Shown: positions 34,769 through 45,945, counted from the first letter of the stretch. The stretch is 64,000 nucleotides of DNA from Heterobasidion occidentale (GCA_039111635.1 JBCAQO010000004.1:2914001-2978000); one strand, 5' to 3'. Notes: generated by a model not told the origin, from the sequence alone. Numbers and translations: made by a program.

Positions 34769-37700
34769 ATGGACTACTTTTCAAAGTTCTTGCGTTCCGG
34801 TAGTCAACCTTCTCCTAAGCCTTCTCATGATTATGCCCTAGAGTTCCATCAATCATGGCTCCTTGTCAAGGTGCACTATCGTTCACGCTACTCCATGATA
34901 GCCTCTTATTCTCGATTCCTCATCATTGTGCCTTGTCTCTAGAACACACTGCTGCACCCGGATGAACGACAACTGACTAGGGGGATTAAGTCTACAGATG
35001 TCCCTGTTCACCTCAAATCTATGGTGGATTTGTTGGTTTTAGAGTCGACTAGGACTGAGGAAGGGTTGGTATGCTGTCGTGAAGTGCATCTGTTCATGTG
35101 CTCACTTAAGGCCATCTCAACAGGGCAACTGGTGTTTGCTTGGAATATCTTTTGAAGAACGGTGGGCTCCCTGCACTTTCCTCTACTCACACGACGACTC
35201 TTACTGTGCGTGGAAGATGTGCTTGGTACCCTTGTCCGACTGAGCGAGGCAGATCGTCCGTCAGGCATTCAAGCTGAAGTCCTTCGCGCCGTTCAGAACA
35301 TGGTCGTTTTACTGGACGAGCAGTTCCTTGTTCACTCTGCTGTGCATAAAGCAGTTCTTCGTCTGTTGAGAAACTGTGTTGGTGACGATCTTCAGGAACA
35401 GATGGACAATCGAACTCGAAAGGTCATGGGTGCTGCTGGAAATGCGGTTCGTAGTTTGCCATCTGAGTACGAGGAAGACTGTGAGCACAATACCTTTTCT
35501 CGCTTTCATCATACTGATGAGTCGCACAGTGGTAAATCTCTTGTGCATCCTTTGCAGCCGCATCCGAACATACAGAGAATTGCTCATGATATTCTTCCAC
35601 GACAAGCATTGGTATCACTCCGAACCACTATTTTCGGTAGACGAGGAGGAGGATGAAGAAGAAGAGGAGGACGAAGACGTCAAAGAGGAGGCAGGGAATA
35701 GCCAACCTGCTACGTCTGAGACTTCAAATAACGATCGTCCTCCCTCCCTTTCACCATCTCAGGAGCCAGCGCATGGGTCGTCCCACACAAGGAAAACCGA
35801 ATACGAATTTCTCCTCTTCAATTATCTCCTTCGCTTTGTTCATCGTGAGGGGCAGATTGGCGACTTTGCGCGAGCTGGGCTCCTTTTCCTGATGGACGTT
35901 GCCATGTCTCCTGGCGAACAAATTCACAAATTAGCCGGGGAGGATCCCTCGTCTCCTTCACTCTCACTCAACACGCCTGCTTCAGATCCGATCACTGATG
36001 CTGCTCTCTCGCTTGCTGAGTATATTCTGGATGGCGATTTTTCCGAAGTTCTTGGAGCAGGTGTTGGTGCCGTCTACTCCCTCCTTCCATCAAAACTAGA
36101 GATCCGACCTCCCGTCCCGGCGGATGGCGCTCAAGGGAATAGCATGGTTCTCGGGAATAACCCAATCGAGGCGGAAGAGGCTGCAGCTCTTGAAGCGACC
36201 CGAGAGAAGCTTCCAGGTATGGGTGTAGAGATATCTACGAACCCTGATTTCAGATCTCGACTGGACCACTTCTTGAAGCTCCTTGAGTTCCTGGAAGACG
36301 TGTTTCGACGGAATGTGGTTCACGAAGATGCTGAATCTAGTCTCGATGCATCGACCCTTGTCGGCAGCGCGATCGTTCAATCCATCCTAGATGCTTTTCG
36401 ACGAATTTTCCTCGAAAACGTCCTCTACCCTTCCATCCTCGAATGTTCGGACGCAGATGGGAGCGCTGTGGCGGTGATGTCCTATATCGAGATTATGATT
36501 CGAACTCTCCACGATGGCCAACTTGCCAATCTCCTCGTCGATTTCCTCATGAGCGAAGATAATGACGAAGTTACGCGTACTCGCCAACGGCCTCATAGCA
36601 TGCTCACCCTTGGCCAGAATGCACCACCCCAGACCAAAAGAGCCGACAAGCAAATGAAGAAGATTCGACGAAAGAGTAGCGCCATGGTCCTGCTGGAAAT
36701 GGAGGCGCCAGACTCTAGACGGCAATCGGAGTACTTCACATCCATGGGTCGGTTCACTCTCAAGGATCTGCTACTTTCCAATCTTCGTTCCAGTAATCAG
36801 CCTACTGCAGCTGCTGCTTTGCAGTTGCTTCAGTCACTGCTGTACGAACACAATCAGCTCTGTGCAGAACAGCTGCTTAGAGTCATATATGATCCCAGGG
36901 CCACGAGCTTCCCAATACCTGCTATAATCAATCCCCTCCCCCAGGCAAGGAAGGCTACAACGCCCGTGGATGACAACGGCGACAGCGACGAGGAGGAAGA
37001 GATGTTCGTCTACCCGGTGCAGATGACCTTCTTTCACCAATATTGAATGGCCCTATTTATTCTCAACCAAATACCACATACTCAACTCACGAGCGTGAAA
37101 TGGGTTTATACCTGAATCTAATCTCGCGATTTGATCCACTACATGTCGGCGATACATTCAGCACGGGGTACGACAAGTACCTCGCAGATGCCCTCATTGC
37201 CATTCAAGAGTATAGCTCGTTCTGGATGGATCATGATGGCGAATCGCGAGAGAAACTGAAACACCGACTTAACCCCAACGACCCCATCTTATCATTGGTT
37301 CTGGAGTCACTGCGCAGGTTCTTATCGAATACCCCGGAGTTCAATATCGCACTGACCGGTGTGCTGGCTACGCTGGCGTTCGATGCCAATCGCTCCCTGG
37401 CGGGGTGGTTGACTTTTGGTTACAAGGAGGAGCAAATGGTTCTTGGACACAGGGATAGTGGTGTATCAGATCCAGAAGACGGCGACGATCGCTCTATTGA
37501 CTATCAAATCGAAGAGAGGTTGGGATCCGAATCATGGACCCTCCCCGCATCGAGCTTGGATGACTCCTTGAGGCCAGTCGTGCACACCATCTTCCAGGGA
37601 TTGGTCGGTCAACTGGAACGATATCGCCAGCTTGTCGATAACTTTGACAAGTACCTCCTTGAACGTCGACAGGGTCTTCTGTTTTCGGAGAACTTGACAG

Positions 37701-38245
37701 ACGCATTGACCCTTGCCTTGGATTTAGATGAAGCCGGTGCTACTATCCAACTTCGTCCGACTACTCCCGCTGCGCTCCCTGAGACACCACAAAAACCGAA
37801 ACCCACTCCAAAGAAGGCAAACTCGTTTGTGTCGTTCCTGACGCCAAGAAAGTTGAAACCTACTCCTTCAAAACAAACATCTTCTCTGGCGGATGCAAAT
37901 ACGCCTTCCAAGAATGTGGCTGCGAGTCCTTTTGGACCGCATTACCAACAGACGGGATCCATCGTTGTCGAGCCATTCGAGGCGCCCTTACCATCGGCTG
38001 GCCCGTGGACACCTGCGAAGCCACGTAAGTTCAATGCAGAAGAAGAGGACGTGTTTATGTCAGGGTGGGGTGAGGGGAAGAAGGTGGAAGAATCGGAAGA
38101 ACAGACTCAGTCGGAAAAGACCAGGACAGTGACTTTATCACAGCTGTTGGATAACGTGGTCATCTTGGAAGAGTCCATCAAGGAGCTGGTTGCTATCATC
38201 CATGCGCGACGGAGTCTTGGGATTGATTCTGTACGATACGTGTAA
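34769..38245 (+). CDS. FHIP/RAI16-like protein (FTS-Hook-interacting)
   Basis: Belongs to the RAI16/FAM160 (FHIP) family. Its members join FTS and Hook in the FHF complex that links early endosomes to dynein, which matters for long-range transport in hyphae. Exons: 34769-34870, 34943-35064, 35124-35161, 35217-35480 and 35530-38245 (about 1080 aa). Family blocks are SDRPSGIQAEVLRAVQNMVV-like sequence at exon 4 (ADRPSGIQAEVLRAVQNMVV), FLVHSAVHKAVLRLLRNC, LVNLLCILCSRIRTYRELL, EFLLFNYLLRFVHREGQIGD, and FNIALTGVLATLAFDANRSL. Exon 5 has one missing base at about 37015 (TACCC-GGT for TACCCCGGT). Restoring one base gives a whole number of codons, so this is probably an assembly error. The intron-2 donor GTTGGT is weak, and GTATGC four bases on would break phase. 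Ends 196 bp from the convergent DNAJ gene. Confidence 0.85.
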
Positions 38246-38441
38246 GTTCCACAAGGCGGTAGGAGAAAGAGCTCGTATACCCATGTCTGCATCTACTGCT
38301 TTGCTTGCTTTCATGTTCGGACGTCCATCATTACTATTATATAGTGCAATTTAGATGAAAACTCGCAAGCATAATCAAAACTCAAAGTACAAGGTGAGAA
38401 AACAGAATACAGCGGAGGGAGTCAAACAGGTAATTACGGCC

Positions 38442-39563
38442 CTACTTTCCTTTTCGTATCCTGCCCTTTCTGTTCTTTGTCGAGCCCTCTCCAAAAGACT
38501 TCTTTTTGTCCCCGAACAGCTTCTGTTGCAGCTTCTGAAACTCCTTGTCGTCTATGTCTGGAGGGTGAACAGCGACGCCTCGTCTCCTCTTCTTCGGAGA
38601 CTCTGCGCCATCTTCTACTTCCTCTAAGTCAGCTTTCCGTTTACCTTTGCCCTTGCCCCTCGGCTGAGGCTCCGCGTACTTGGCAGCGAGATTGTCGATG
38701 AAGCTGTCCGCATTTTTTTTCTTTTTCAAGATGAGTGCCTGCAGCGCGGAATGGTCCTCCTCATCCTCCCCATCCTCATCGTCTTTCTTCTCTTTCCCTT
38801 TTCCCTTCGCTTTTCCTTTGCGTGTACCAGGTTTCCCGCTCCCATAAAACTCGTCCCAGACTCCCAATTCACGGGCCATTTCCTCTGCTTCTTCTGCCTC
38901 CTTATCAGCCTGCTTCTTTCGGATGACTTTCCTTTTCTCGTCTTTAGTGCTCGATATCCAAGCGGACTTGGTGGGTAGCACCCCTTCTGTGATAAGACTC
39001 GATATCAAGATGATAAATCGTGTTTCATCCTCGTGCCTTGAATGAGGAATATGGTTCATGATTTCGTCAATGGAACCATCTGTGTTAAGGTATGCCTTCT
39101 TGAGGTCCTCCGTTTCCTCAGTAGAACCTGTGGAGAAGGTATAGTCAGGTTACATATCTCGTTGAGAGATTATACCCATACCCTGATACTCTTTCTTCAT
39201 TTGATCAAGTTTCTCCCTTGTGACTCTGTCGAACAGCTCCTCGAAGTATGCCTCCCATCCGTCCTCTCCCAGACCCACGTCGAATCCCTCATCAGTCTTG
39301 CCAGTCAGGTCATACCGATTCCGCTTCTTTGTATCGCTCAACACAGCATATGCAAAGCCTATCTGTTGGAACTTGAGTGACGCGTCTGCCTTAGCAGATT
39401 CGCCTTTGGTGGCATGTTTGTCGGGATGATATATGAGAGCAAGTTTCCTGTACGCCCTCTTAATCTCTTCGAATGACGCAGATTGAGTGAGGGTGAGAGT
39501 CGCGTAGAGGTCTACGGAATCGTTGCCAAAGAAGAGAGCGGCAGGGTCTCGTTGATCGTCCAT
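38442..39563 (-). CDS. DNAJC9-like J-domain protein, 2 exons
   Basis: An Hsp70 co-chaperone. In animals DNAJC9 is a nuclear histone H3-H4 chaperone. Exon 1 is 39182-39563 and exon 2 is 38442-39127, together 355 aa. The J domain is at residues about 17-85 with YATLTLTQSASFEEIKRAYRKLALIYHPDKH (read in two parts: helix II KRAYRKLALIYHPDKH with the HPD triad, then FQQIGFAYAVLSDTKKRNRYD). The family-specific middle follows: YFEELFDRVTREKLDQMKKEY, joined across the intron to STEETEDLKKAY and MNHIPHSRHEDETRF. The tail is Lys/Arg/Glu-rich with several nuclear-localisation-like basic clusters (SPKKRRRG) and the family-style end IDDKEFQKLQQKLFG. The start ATG at 39563 is the first in frame. A transposon end lies only 27 bp further upstream. 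Confidence 0.9.
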
Positions 39564-39581
39564 AATGGCGGCCTTGAGACG

Positions 39582-39587
39582 ACGCGT
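39582..39587. promoter_or_regulatory. ACGCGT box upstream of the DNAJC9-like start
   Basis: An MCB-type ACGCGT 19 bp upstream of the ATG at 39563, squeezed between the gene and the inverted-repeat element. Motif match only. Confidence 0.3.
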
Positions 39588-39590
39588 CTA

Positions 39591-39960
39591 CAGCTGTTTC
39601 CGAAATGATTGTCAAGCGCGTCGTGAGCCTGGGAAAATCAAAATAATGGAGAAAATGAGCTCAGAAAAGAGTTGCTCGTAGCTCACTCAATTTTGAACAT
39701 ACGGACTCGCTCTACAAACTAAACCTGAATGGGTTGGCGAGGCGCAGACGACTGGAGCAAAAATGGGGCAGTTTGAGAGAGCAGTTGTGGAGCTGGGTTT
39801 CCCAGCCCTAACCTGCCCTTGCGGCGAAACCAGAGCAGCTAGCGACAGGCGGAGACCACCCCCTTGTCCAAGGAGGCCTCCGAAGGCGATGGAGGCAAAA
39901 AGGAGGGCGTACGGCGCCGTCGTCGTCGTCCTAGCGCTGCTTTTGTCGGCGGCAGCTGAC
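39591..39960 (+). repeat. Left terminal inverted repeat of the 3.1-kb element
   Basis: Starts CAGCTGTTTCCGAAATG and ends GGCGGCAGCTGAC. The reverse complement is at 42356-42725 with about two differences over 370 bp. Confidence 0.85.
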
Positions 39961-40276
39961 ACGTGACACGTCATCGAACAAAGTGTCGTCGTTTGGCCGA
40001 TTTCTAGAGGCACATGCATAATTTTTTGGAATTTATAGATAGTGCTTGAACTTCATAAGGTTGGGGCATGCCTTTTAAAAAAACTGGGAGCTTGAGTGCT
40101 GCCCAACTTGCACCAAGATCTATTCTGTTTTTTCCAGTAGAAGTACAAATATAAACGGAGTCAGGTCAACCCAGATGCGTTGCTGGTGCATCCAAGAGAC
40201 CTCTGCAATGCTCTCATGGTGTAACTCGCACATTTCAATCACTTTCTGTGTGCTTGTCGACGATGACGTGTCACGT
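39961..40276. mobile_element. Nested MITE in the left arm
   Basis: A 316-bp insertion absent from the right arm. Its ends are a 16-bp inverted repeat, ACGTGACACGTCATCG at 39961-39976 and its complement at 40261-40276. The interior is AT-rich and non-coding. The flanking arm sequence resumes with ACCGGACATTGCC. The target duplication is not clear. Confidence 0.7.
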
Positions 40277-40289
40277 CACCGGACATTGC

Positions 40290-40485
40290 CTCAAATATCC
40301 CTTGGGGATATCCGTGGTATATTAGGAATATACCACGAATATACCACAAATATCCCCAGACCCCCCCTCGGTACATTCGTGGTATATCTGAGGTAAAGTC
40401 ACAAAATCCCTCGAATATCCCCAGGGGATATTCGAGGCAGGGTATATCCACGGTATATCCACGGTATATTCACAGTATATTGTTG
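40290..40485. repeat. Left subterminal GGTATATTC-type repeats
   Basis: Multiple short, partly palindromic units of the form CCACGGTATATTC / GGATATTCG / CCCTTGGGGATATCC. The same kinds of unit occur inverted at 42238-42340. Clustered subterminal motifs often bind the cognate transposase; that role is inference. Confidence 0.55.
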
Positions 40486-40759
40486 GTTTATTAGAGCTCA
40501 ATATTGATCATTTACCGCTTTGAAAGCGCCATATAGATACACATAAAATATATTTAAATATCAGTAAAATACAATAAAGCCATTGGAGGCTATACAAGGA
40601 TCCCAAAGGTGAAACACGACAATCCACAAAACATTCTGCCTAGAAGGCGCCGGTGCAAACAGGGCCCCCACCGCCCTCACCCCGCCTATTCCTCCTTAGC
40701 TCAAAACACACACCGCGAGATGTTATCTATCAGTACCAAAGAAGAGCACGTACCAGGCA

Positions 40760-41450
40760 GCCCGAGGAGCTCTTCGTACAGCTGCCTGGGCTTGACGGCG
40801 CCGAAGAACCAGGGCGCCTGTTCGAGGTAATAAGCGCAGAGTTCCGAGGCGCGGGGCCAGGGTGGGAGATAGGCTTCGAGGGCGTATTGAGGGAGGCAAA
40901 TCGACGCGTCTGAGAACGCGTGGGAGATCTCCTGGATTGTGTAGGGGAGGTTGGAGGGCGAGCCCGCGCTGGTGACGGCCGTGGATGGCCGTGAGGGGCC
41001 ATGGTTGGGGCTTTCCGGTAATTCATTCTCACCCTGTTCAAAGTTGGCATTGAGAGCAAGTGGACAGAGGAGGGAAATCTGCACTTACCAGGAGCAGCGA
41101 CTGCATAACGATGAGGTTGCACGGTCAGCACTTACTTGAGGAAAGGGGTAGCTGTGAGAGCATCAACGACGCACCCTGCCGATCGGCCATAGAACGTCGA
41201 GCCGCCATCGTCATGCAGCGCGAGCGTCCCAAGAATATCGAGTGTCGTGCTCTCGTCGGCCTCCTCACATGTTTTTTTGGCCTCTGGACGATCTAAGTCT
41301 TGCACCGCGTCGCCTCCGGCCGCAAGATGGAGGACTTAATCGACTTGATCTTCATGAGGTCATGGCGCAAGAGCGGGTGCTACTCGCGGGTGACGTGAAA
41401 GTGCGAGAGCACGAGGGCGTCCTCCAGCTGGTAGATGCGGTCGGACATGT
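40760..41450 (-). pseudogene. Captured fragment of a fungal transcription-factor (Fungal_trans) gene
   Basis: Three separated minus-strand pieces read in the order expected for a basidiomycete Fungal_trans regulator. First, a coil from 41448, MSDRIYQLEDALV ... HPLLRHDLMKIKS. Second, at about 41285-41170, TLDILGTLALHDDGG then STFYGRSAG. Third, at about 40890-40770, WPRASELCAYYLEQAPWFFG then AVKPRQLYEELLG. The last motif (LCxxYLEQxPWFFGxVxRxQLxEEL) is typical of the start of the regulatory domain. The pieces lie in different frames with intron-like gaps, one starting GTAAGTGC. No zinc cluster is found upstream and the rest of the domain is missing downstream. The whole fragment lies between the inverted arms, suggesting capture, although transposon insertion around a resident gene relic is the alternative. 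Confidence 0.65.
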
Positions 41451-42237
41451 CTGTTATTTGGAGTGCAGGCAGTCGGTGTCGGCGAGGATGAATCTGGGCA
41501 GCGTGGATGATAGGGGTTGGTGGGAGGGGCCTAGGAGGATAGACAAGGGCTGCTCACCGTGTGCCTTAGCCTGTGACGAGGATGCCTGCAAAGAGAAATG
41601 TCAATGAGAGACTGGCGACGAGCGACGATAATGAGCGAATATATGCACCAAAAAAGAATATCATACGACGAGCGCGAGCCCCTGTTTCCAAGCCCAACAC
41701 CCTGCCACCAGCAATCGGGATCCGTACACACGTCTCCTGTCGCCCCCGCCCCCACCCTTCCCCTCCCCCTTCCGCCCCCCCAGCACTGGTGTTCGACGCA
41801 TCGTCGGACGCATATATCCTGTTTTTTTTGAGGCCCATCTTAAGAAATAACATTTCAACATCAGAAGGGGAACAGAGGATCCAAGGGGACACGTTTGGAG
41901 AGGAAAAAAAAACTTGCCAAGGCCCGTCCATGCGTATCTTGGTGTCGGTATTGCGCGTCAAATTTGTTCCTCGTGTCCTGCTGTCTAGATTTGGCCGGTT
42001 TCTCTCGAGCTCGGGTCGCATGTGTCCTCCTTGTCATTGTTGTTGGAAGGGAAGTTGTATGTGTATCTGTTTGTTGGTGCTCGAGGTGTCGATGGACGGT
42101 GCAATGGTGCTGGTGGAGGTGGAGAGGTTACATGCAATAGGGAGTCGATAGAAGGAGGACGACTTGAAGAAATTTCGACGACGCGCATACATCACGTGGC
42201 CGTGGAGGTGGATGAGTCATCCCTCAACGTGTTGCGA

Positions 42238-42350
42238 CTGGGGGATATTAGGGGTATATTCCCTGCGAGGGATATTCGCGGTATATTCGTGGTATATTCC
42301 CAATATACCATGGATATCCCCTGGGGATATTTGGGGGCAATGTCCGGTGC
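42238..42350. repeat. Right subterminal GGTATATTC-type repeats
   Basis: Inverted counterpart of the left subterminal block: GGGATATTAGGGG, GGGATATTCGCGG, GGTATATTCGTGG, CCCCTGGGGATATTTGG. Confidence 0.6.
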
Positions 42351-42355
42351 GTGTC

Positions 42356-42725
42356 AGCTGCCGCCGACAAAAGCAGCGCTAGGACGACGACGACGGCGCC
42401 GTACGCCCTCCTTTTTGCCTCCATCGCCTTCGGAGGCCTCCTTTGGACAAGGGGGTGGTCTCCGCCTGTCGCTAGCTGCTCTGGTTTCGCCGCAAGGGCA
42501 GGTTAGGGCTGGGAAACCCAGCTCCACAACTGCTCTCTCAAACTGCCCCATTTTTGCTCCAGTCGTCTGCGCCTCGCCAACCCATTCAGGTTTAGTTTGT
42601 AGAGCGAGTCCGTATGTTCAAAATTGAGTGAGCTACGAGCAACTCTTTTCTGAGCTCATTTTCTCCATTATTTTGATTTTCCCAGGCTCACGATGCGCTT
42701 GACAATCATTTCGGAAACAGCTGTA
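42356..42725 (-). repeat. Right terminal inverted repeat of the 3.1-kb element
   Basis: Inverted copy of 39591-39960. Differences seen are an A for G near 42702 and one extra T near 42443 (CCTTTGG versus CCTTGG). Confidence 0.85.
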
Positions 42726-42769
42726 GATGTGTAGTGTGACGATCACAGAATATGTAATGTAGTCCTCCA

Positions 42770-43614
42770 TGTTAGGTCGAAGACCTATCACGTGCACCAA
42801 TGCACAAAAGGGATCCCTAGGCTAATACGTCCACAGCGTTGTAGAGTCGGAGGCTCCAATGAATGAAGACGATTGATCGTCTTTGGGCTCTTTCAAGGAA
42901 CTCGGAGTTGTTCTCTGCTTTGTCCTCGAAGAAGTTTAGGAGATGATCCTCGAGGTCTTCTCGATGATGAGGAGGAACAGGATAGTCTTCTCCTGTCCAA
43001 CAGATGACACGAGGAGGTGTCCAACTGAGAACGCGGAAGGCGGCAAGTCCGGTGTAGTAATGCGTGAAGAGGGAGTAAGTAGGGAAGAGAGACAAGGCCA
43101 GTGCTTCATCAAACCGTGTAAAGGAGTTTCAGATCTGACAGAGATCACGAAGTGTGGGCTAGGAAGGTAGCCAGACACCGGGTGCAGTGCAGAGATCAAA
43201 TATATTACAGGTGAATGAGCTGAGCTTCTTAGAAGCTCATCTCGGCTAAATATACAAAGAAGTATCTAGGGCAGGATTGCAATCTGGTCTGTGCACTTCT
43301 CAGGTACCGAAGTCAACAATCGAGATCTGTAAGCTAAGATGCGTCATCGATCTAACTATAGTACTGGGGCACTAATGTCTGTCCACATCCATATGAAATA
43401 CCGAGGCACATTGCGATTGATCAGGAACCAGGAACAGGGCCAGGAACTAAAGTCTGTCCACATCAAGAAGTAGGAACCGTAAGTAACCGTTCATGCAGTG
43501 AGCATGTAAATCGTAATGAGTCATGGAAATCAGTCTGAGTCTATAACACGTCCGAAGCACTTGACCAGTCCTATCACTCACGTGCGAAGCACGTGTTAGG
43601 ACGCGGTCCTAACA
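42770..43614. mobile_element. Solo LTR of the element-C family
   Basis: An 845-bp segment starting TGTTAGG and ending CCTAACA. It is flanked on both sides by CTCCA (42765-42769 and 43615-43619), a clean 5-bp target duplication. It matches the 3' LTR of element C (46291-47125) along its length with moderate divergence. No internal retrotransposon sequence is attached, so it is a solo LTR left by recombination. Confidence 0.88.
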
Positions 43615-43712
43615 CTCCATCTAAGTTCGTTCCGAACCAGTTCCGAACCTCGCCACAACACCGCTAGGGTTGAGACTCAATATAGGGCGTTCTCACTGGG
43701 ACTGCTCTCTTA

Positions 43713-44141
43713 GTGGGACATCTGAACCCCTCACAAACGAGTTCTTATGTGTTTGATTGGTCTTCGTCTAGACTGACCTGCTCATATACTTTTCTAGTGA
43801 TTGATACCTTGGAGCTTCACATCCACTCACTAGCGTTCAACAAAGAGTGTGCCGCGTACTCCAACAGGATTAGCAATGTCCCCTTATCCAATGATAGCGA
43901 TATAGACTACTCCTCTGACCATAGCAGTCTCTGGGAGAATGACTCCTCATCCTTCAGTGTTTCTTCTGTCGAGTCCTCTCCCCATGAGGTCCCCAAGCTC
44001 GAGGCCTACCTTTATTATTTTGGTCTCCGGGGTCCCAGACGCCGGGGTCCCAAGTTGATCTTTCAGACGTCCAAGGATGTCTTCACAGCACCCTCGGGGC
44101 CAGAGCAAGAACTTTGTCACATGCAGCTTCGGCCAGTCTAC
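43713..44141 (+). pseudogene. Truncated hypothetical gene, cut by an LTR
   Basis: A plus-strand frame encoding an acidic Ser-rich segment (DSDIDYSSDHSSLWENDSSS, then SVSSVESSPHEVPKLEAYLY) followed by GPKLIFQTSKDVFTAPSGPE and LCHMQLRPVY, where the LTR starts at 44142. The 'TSKDVFTAPSGPE' block resembles a motif I loosely recall from repetitive uncharacterised basidiomycete proteins, but I cannot name a family. No start codon is convincing. It is best seen as the 5' part of a gene destroyed by retrotransposon insertion. Confidence 0.4.
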
Positions 44142-44965
44142 TGTTACGAACTGCTCGTTCGGTAACCCAAGAGTAACAGGTTCTTCCCTAGGTCGCACGA
44201 TGGACTGAGTGGTGGACGAAGTCTCGACTGTATCGGGCAACGATACAGGAGGGAATAATGATTGACTCTAAGTTACACAGTGTGGTGACTGCGTAAGAAC
44301 AAAGAGAATAGACTGAAGATCCTCAGCCTATTCTATGGGCCTTATATACTGTATGGGGTATAGGGTAAGAGTCCGTGTGCTTCCCCGGGTTTCCATCCCA
44401 GGAGAGCTGTGGTCGCCGTCTCTCTCAGCCGGTGCCTACTCTTGTACTTCTCCAGTCGCACTGATCCATCATGGTGTGACGAGGTGCTTACCCATAAGCC
44501 CTAAGCCTATGGCATGTGAATGCCTCTCTTATTACTGTGTGAACTCTGTGAGCCTCGTGTCCCTCTCATATAGCCTCTACTGATGTCTTGAAGAACCATC
44601 AGTCTTGTCGGCTCCTAAGGACATGCCAAATACCTTGATGTACGCTCCGTAGTGGAGCCACCTAGCATGTGATGCTTGAACCATCGGTTAGACATGGCCC
44701 CGAAGGGCCCCGATCGGTCAAGTCATAACATTACCCCCTTTCTAGGTCCCAACTCCTGAGGGGACTACTCGCCCTTGCGAGCTTCATCGTCATTCCACGT
44801 ACAATTGCTTCCTGGTTGTCCAAACAGATTGGGATGCGTCCTCCTAATATGACTTTGTTTTCTGGGGCGAAGACCGACCTATGTCGTTTACAACGCCTAG
44901 GAGTTTTCCTTCTCCGTTGAGCTGTTTGATTTGAGGTTTTACAATATCGCCACAATACCGCTGAT
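44142..44965 (-). mobile_element. Truncated 3' end of an element-B relative (LTR plus 3' noncoding)
   Basis: An LTR of the B family (44142-44730, TGTTACG ... CATAACA), shorter than in element B because of a deletion near its middle. It is followed by the PPT-like TTACCCCC and about 230 bp matching element B at 50298-50530. Similarity stops near CACAATACC (about 44965). This is a decayed, 5'-truncated copy in the same orientation as B. Confidence 0.75.
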
Positions 44966-45170
44966 GAGCATGCACCCGCGCTAGGGTCCGAGGGAGGTAT
45001 TTGGGAAGCTTTGGGGAGATACCGAACAGCGCTAGACGAATACCGAAGACGCCGACTCGCACCGAACACGGTTGGTCCCTACCCGACCGACCGCAAGCCA
45101 CCGAAGGACGTTCGGCAGCACTTGGGTCAGTTCGCTTACACTTCACATACTTACCATAACCGCACAGGAG

Positions 45171-45945
45171 TGTTACAATAGGTGTTTACGAGATCGGAGC
45201 CAGTATTCCGGGTCGGCCGATGTGCTCCGTGAGTCGGTCGCTCCTTATCGCTTATCTTCCCGACTTCCACATGGTCGGTCAAAGGTGATCTTGCACCATT
45301 ACTTGGCCACCCTGGTCGTACGTTACTTCCTTCCTATTTTCATTGGTTCTCCAACACCTGTTCCTGCTACCTACGCTCGGGCGACGGATCCCGAACGGTC
45401 GGGATTTCGCCATCGCTGATTAACTTTTACCTTATCACCTTCGGAACCCATATGGACATCTCACCTACCTTCTTATCTTCTCTGTTCGCTAGGGCTTGGC
45501 GCCCAGTCGACATCTACTCTCATTTCTTGTTCAATATCTTACTTAGGGGCTCTGTTTACTATAAAAACCTACATACAACTCTGGAATAAACCAGCTTTCG
45601 CACCCCACAGTTCAGAGCTCATTCGCACTCGTCTCAACCATCAAAATCGTCTTCGTCGACTCCCGAAAACTTGTCATCCTCGTCGTTTGGCCTTGTTCGC
45701 GTTCGTACTCGTCTCTTCGCTCGTACCCCTCGTCCTCCCTCGTATATTGTCAGAGTCCTGTGTGGCTCTTGAAGCACGTAGTTGTCGGTCGCGACACTAC
45801 TTTCTCGTTACCGACCGAATCCCCGACTTGACCGACCGAACGTTCGGTCGGTGTTCGACGCAGTCCCGAAACCGTTCGGGCGCTATAATCTCACACTCCT
45901 CGCTGCTTCTCAGTACGCCATCGATTTCTAAAGTCATCACTAACA
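45171..45945 (+). repeat. Candidate LTR of another element (D), interrupted by element C
   Basis: Begins TGTTACAATAGG and ends ATCACTAACA, so the termini are inverted TGTTA/TAACA. Inside are a TATA-like CTATAAAAAC (about 45559) and AATAAA (45583), in LTR order on the plus strand. A plus-strand frame follows (to 46290) and is cut by the element-C LTR. No target duplication and no second copy are in the window, so this is tentative. Confidence 0.35.

Larger units (their letters stand above)
39591..42725. mobile_element. TIR DNA-transposon-like element carrying a host gene fragment
   Basis: Left and right ends are inverted copies beginning CAGCTGTTTCCGAAATG, each flanked by TA. The left arm (39591-39960) and right arm (about 42356-42725) match almost base for base; I see one substitution (GTCG versus ATCG near the tip) and one T indel. 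A further about 100-bp inverted match lies inside (40277-40360 with 42238-42350) once a nested MITE in the left arm is removed. I find no transposase. The interior instead holds exon-like pieces of a fungal transcription-factor gene. The TA flanks suggest a Tc1/mariner-type duplication, but a longer duplication of another superfamily cannot be excluded. It is likely non-autonomous and recent. Confidence 0.72.

Noticed and set aside
39591..42725. Inverted arms as an assembly artefact (hairpin misjoin)
   Set aside because: The arms differ by a nested MITE and a few bases, bracket unique cargo, and have matching TA flanks.
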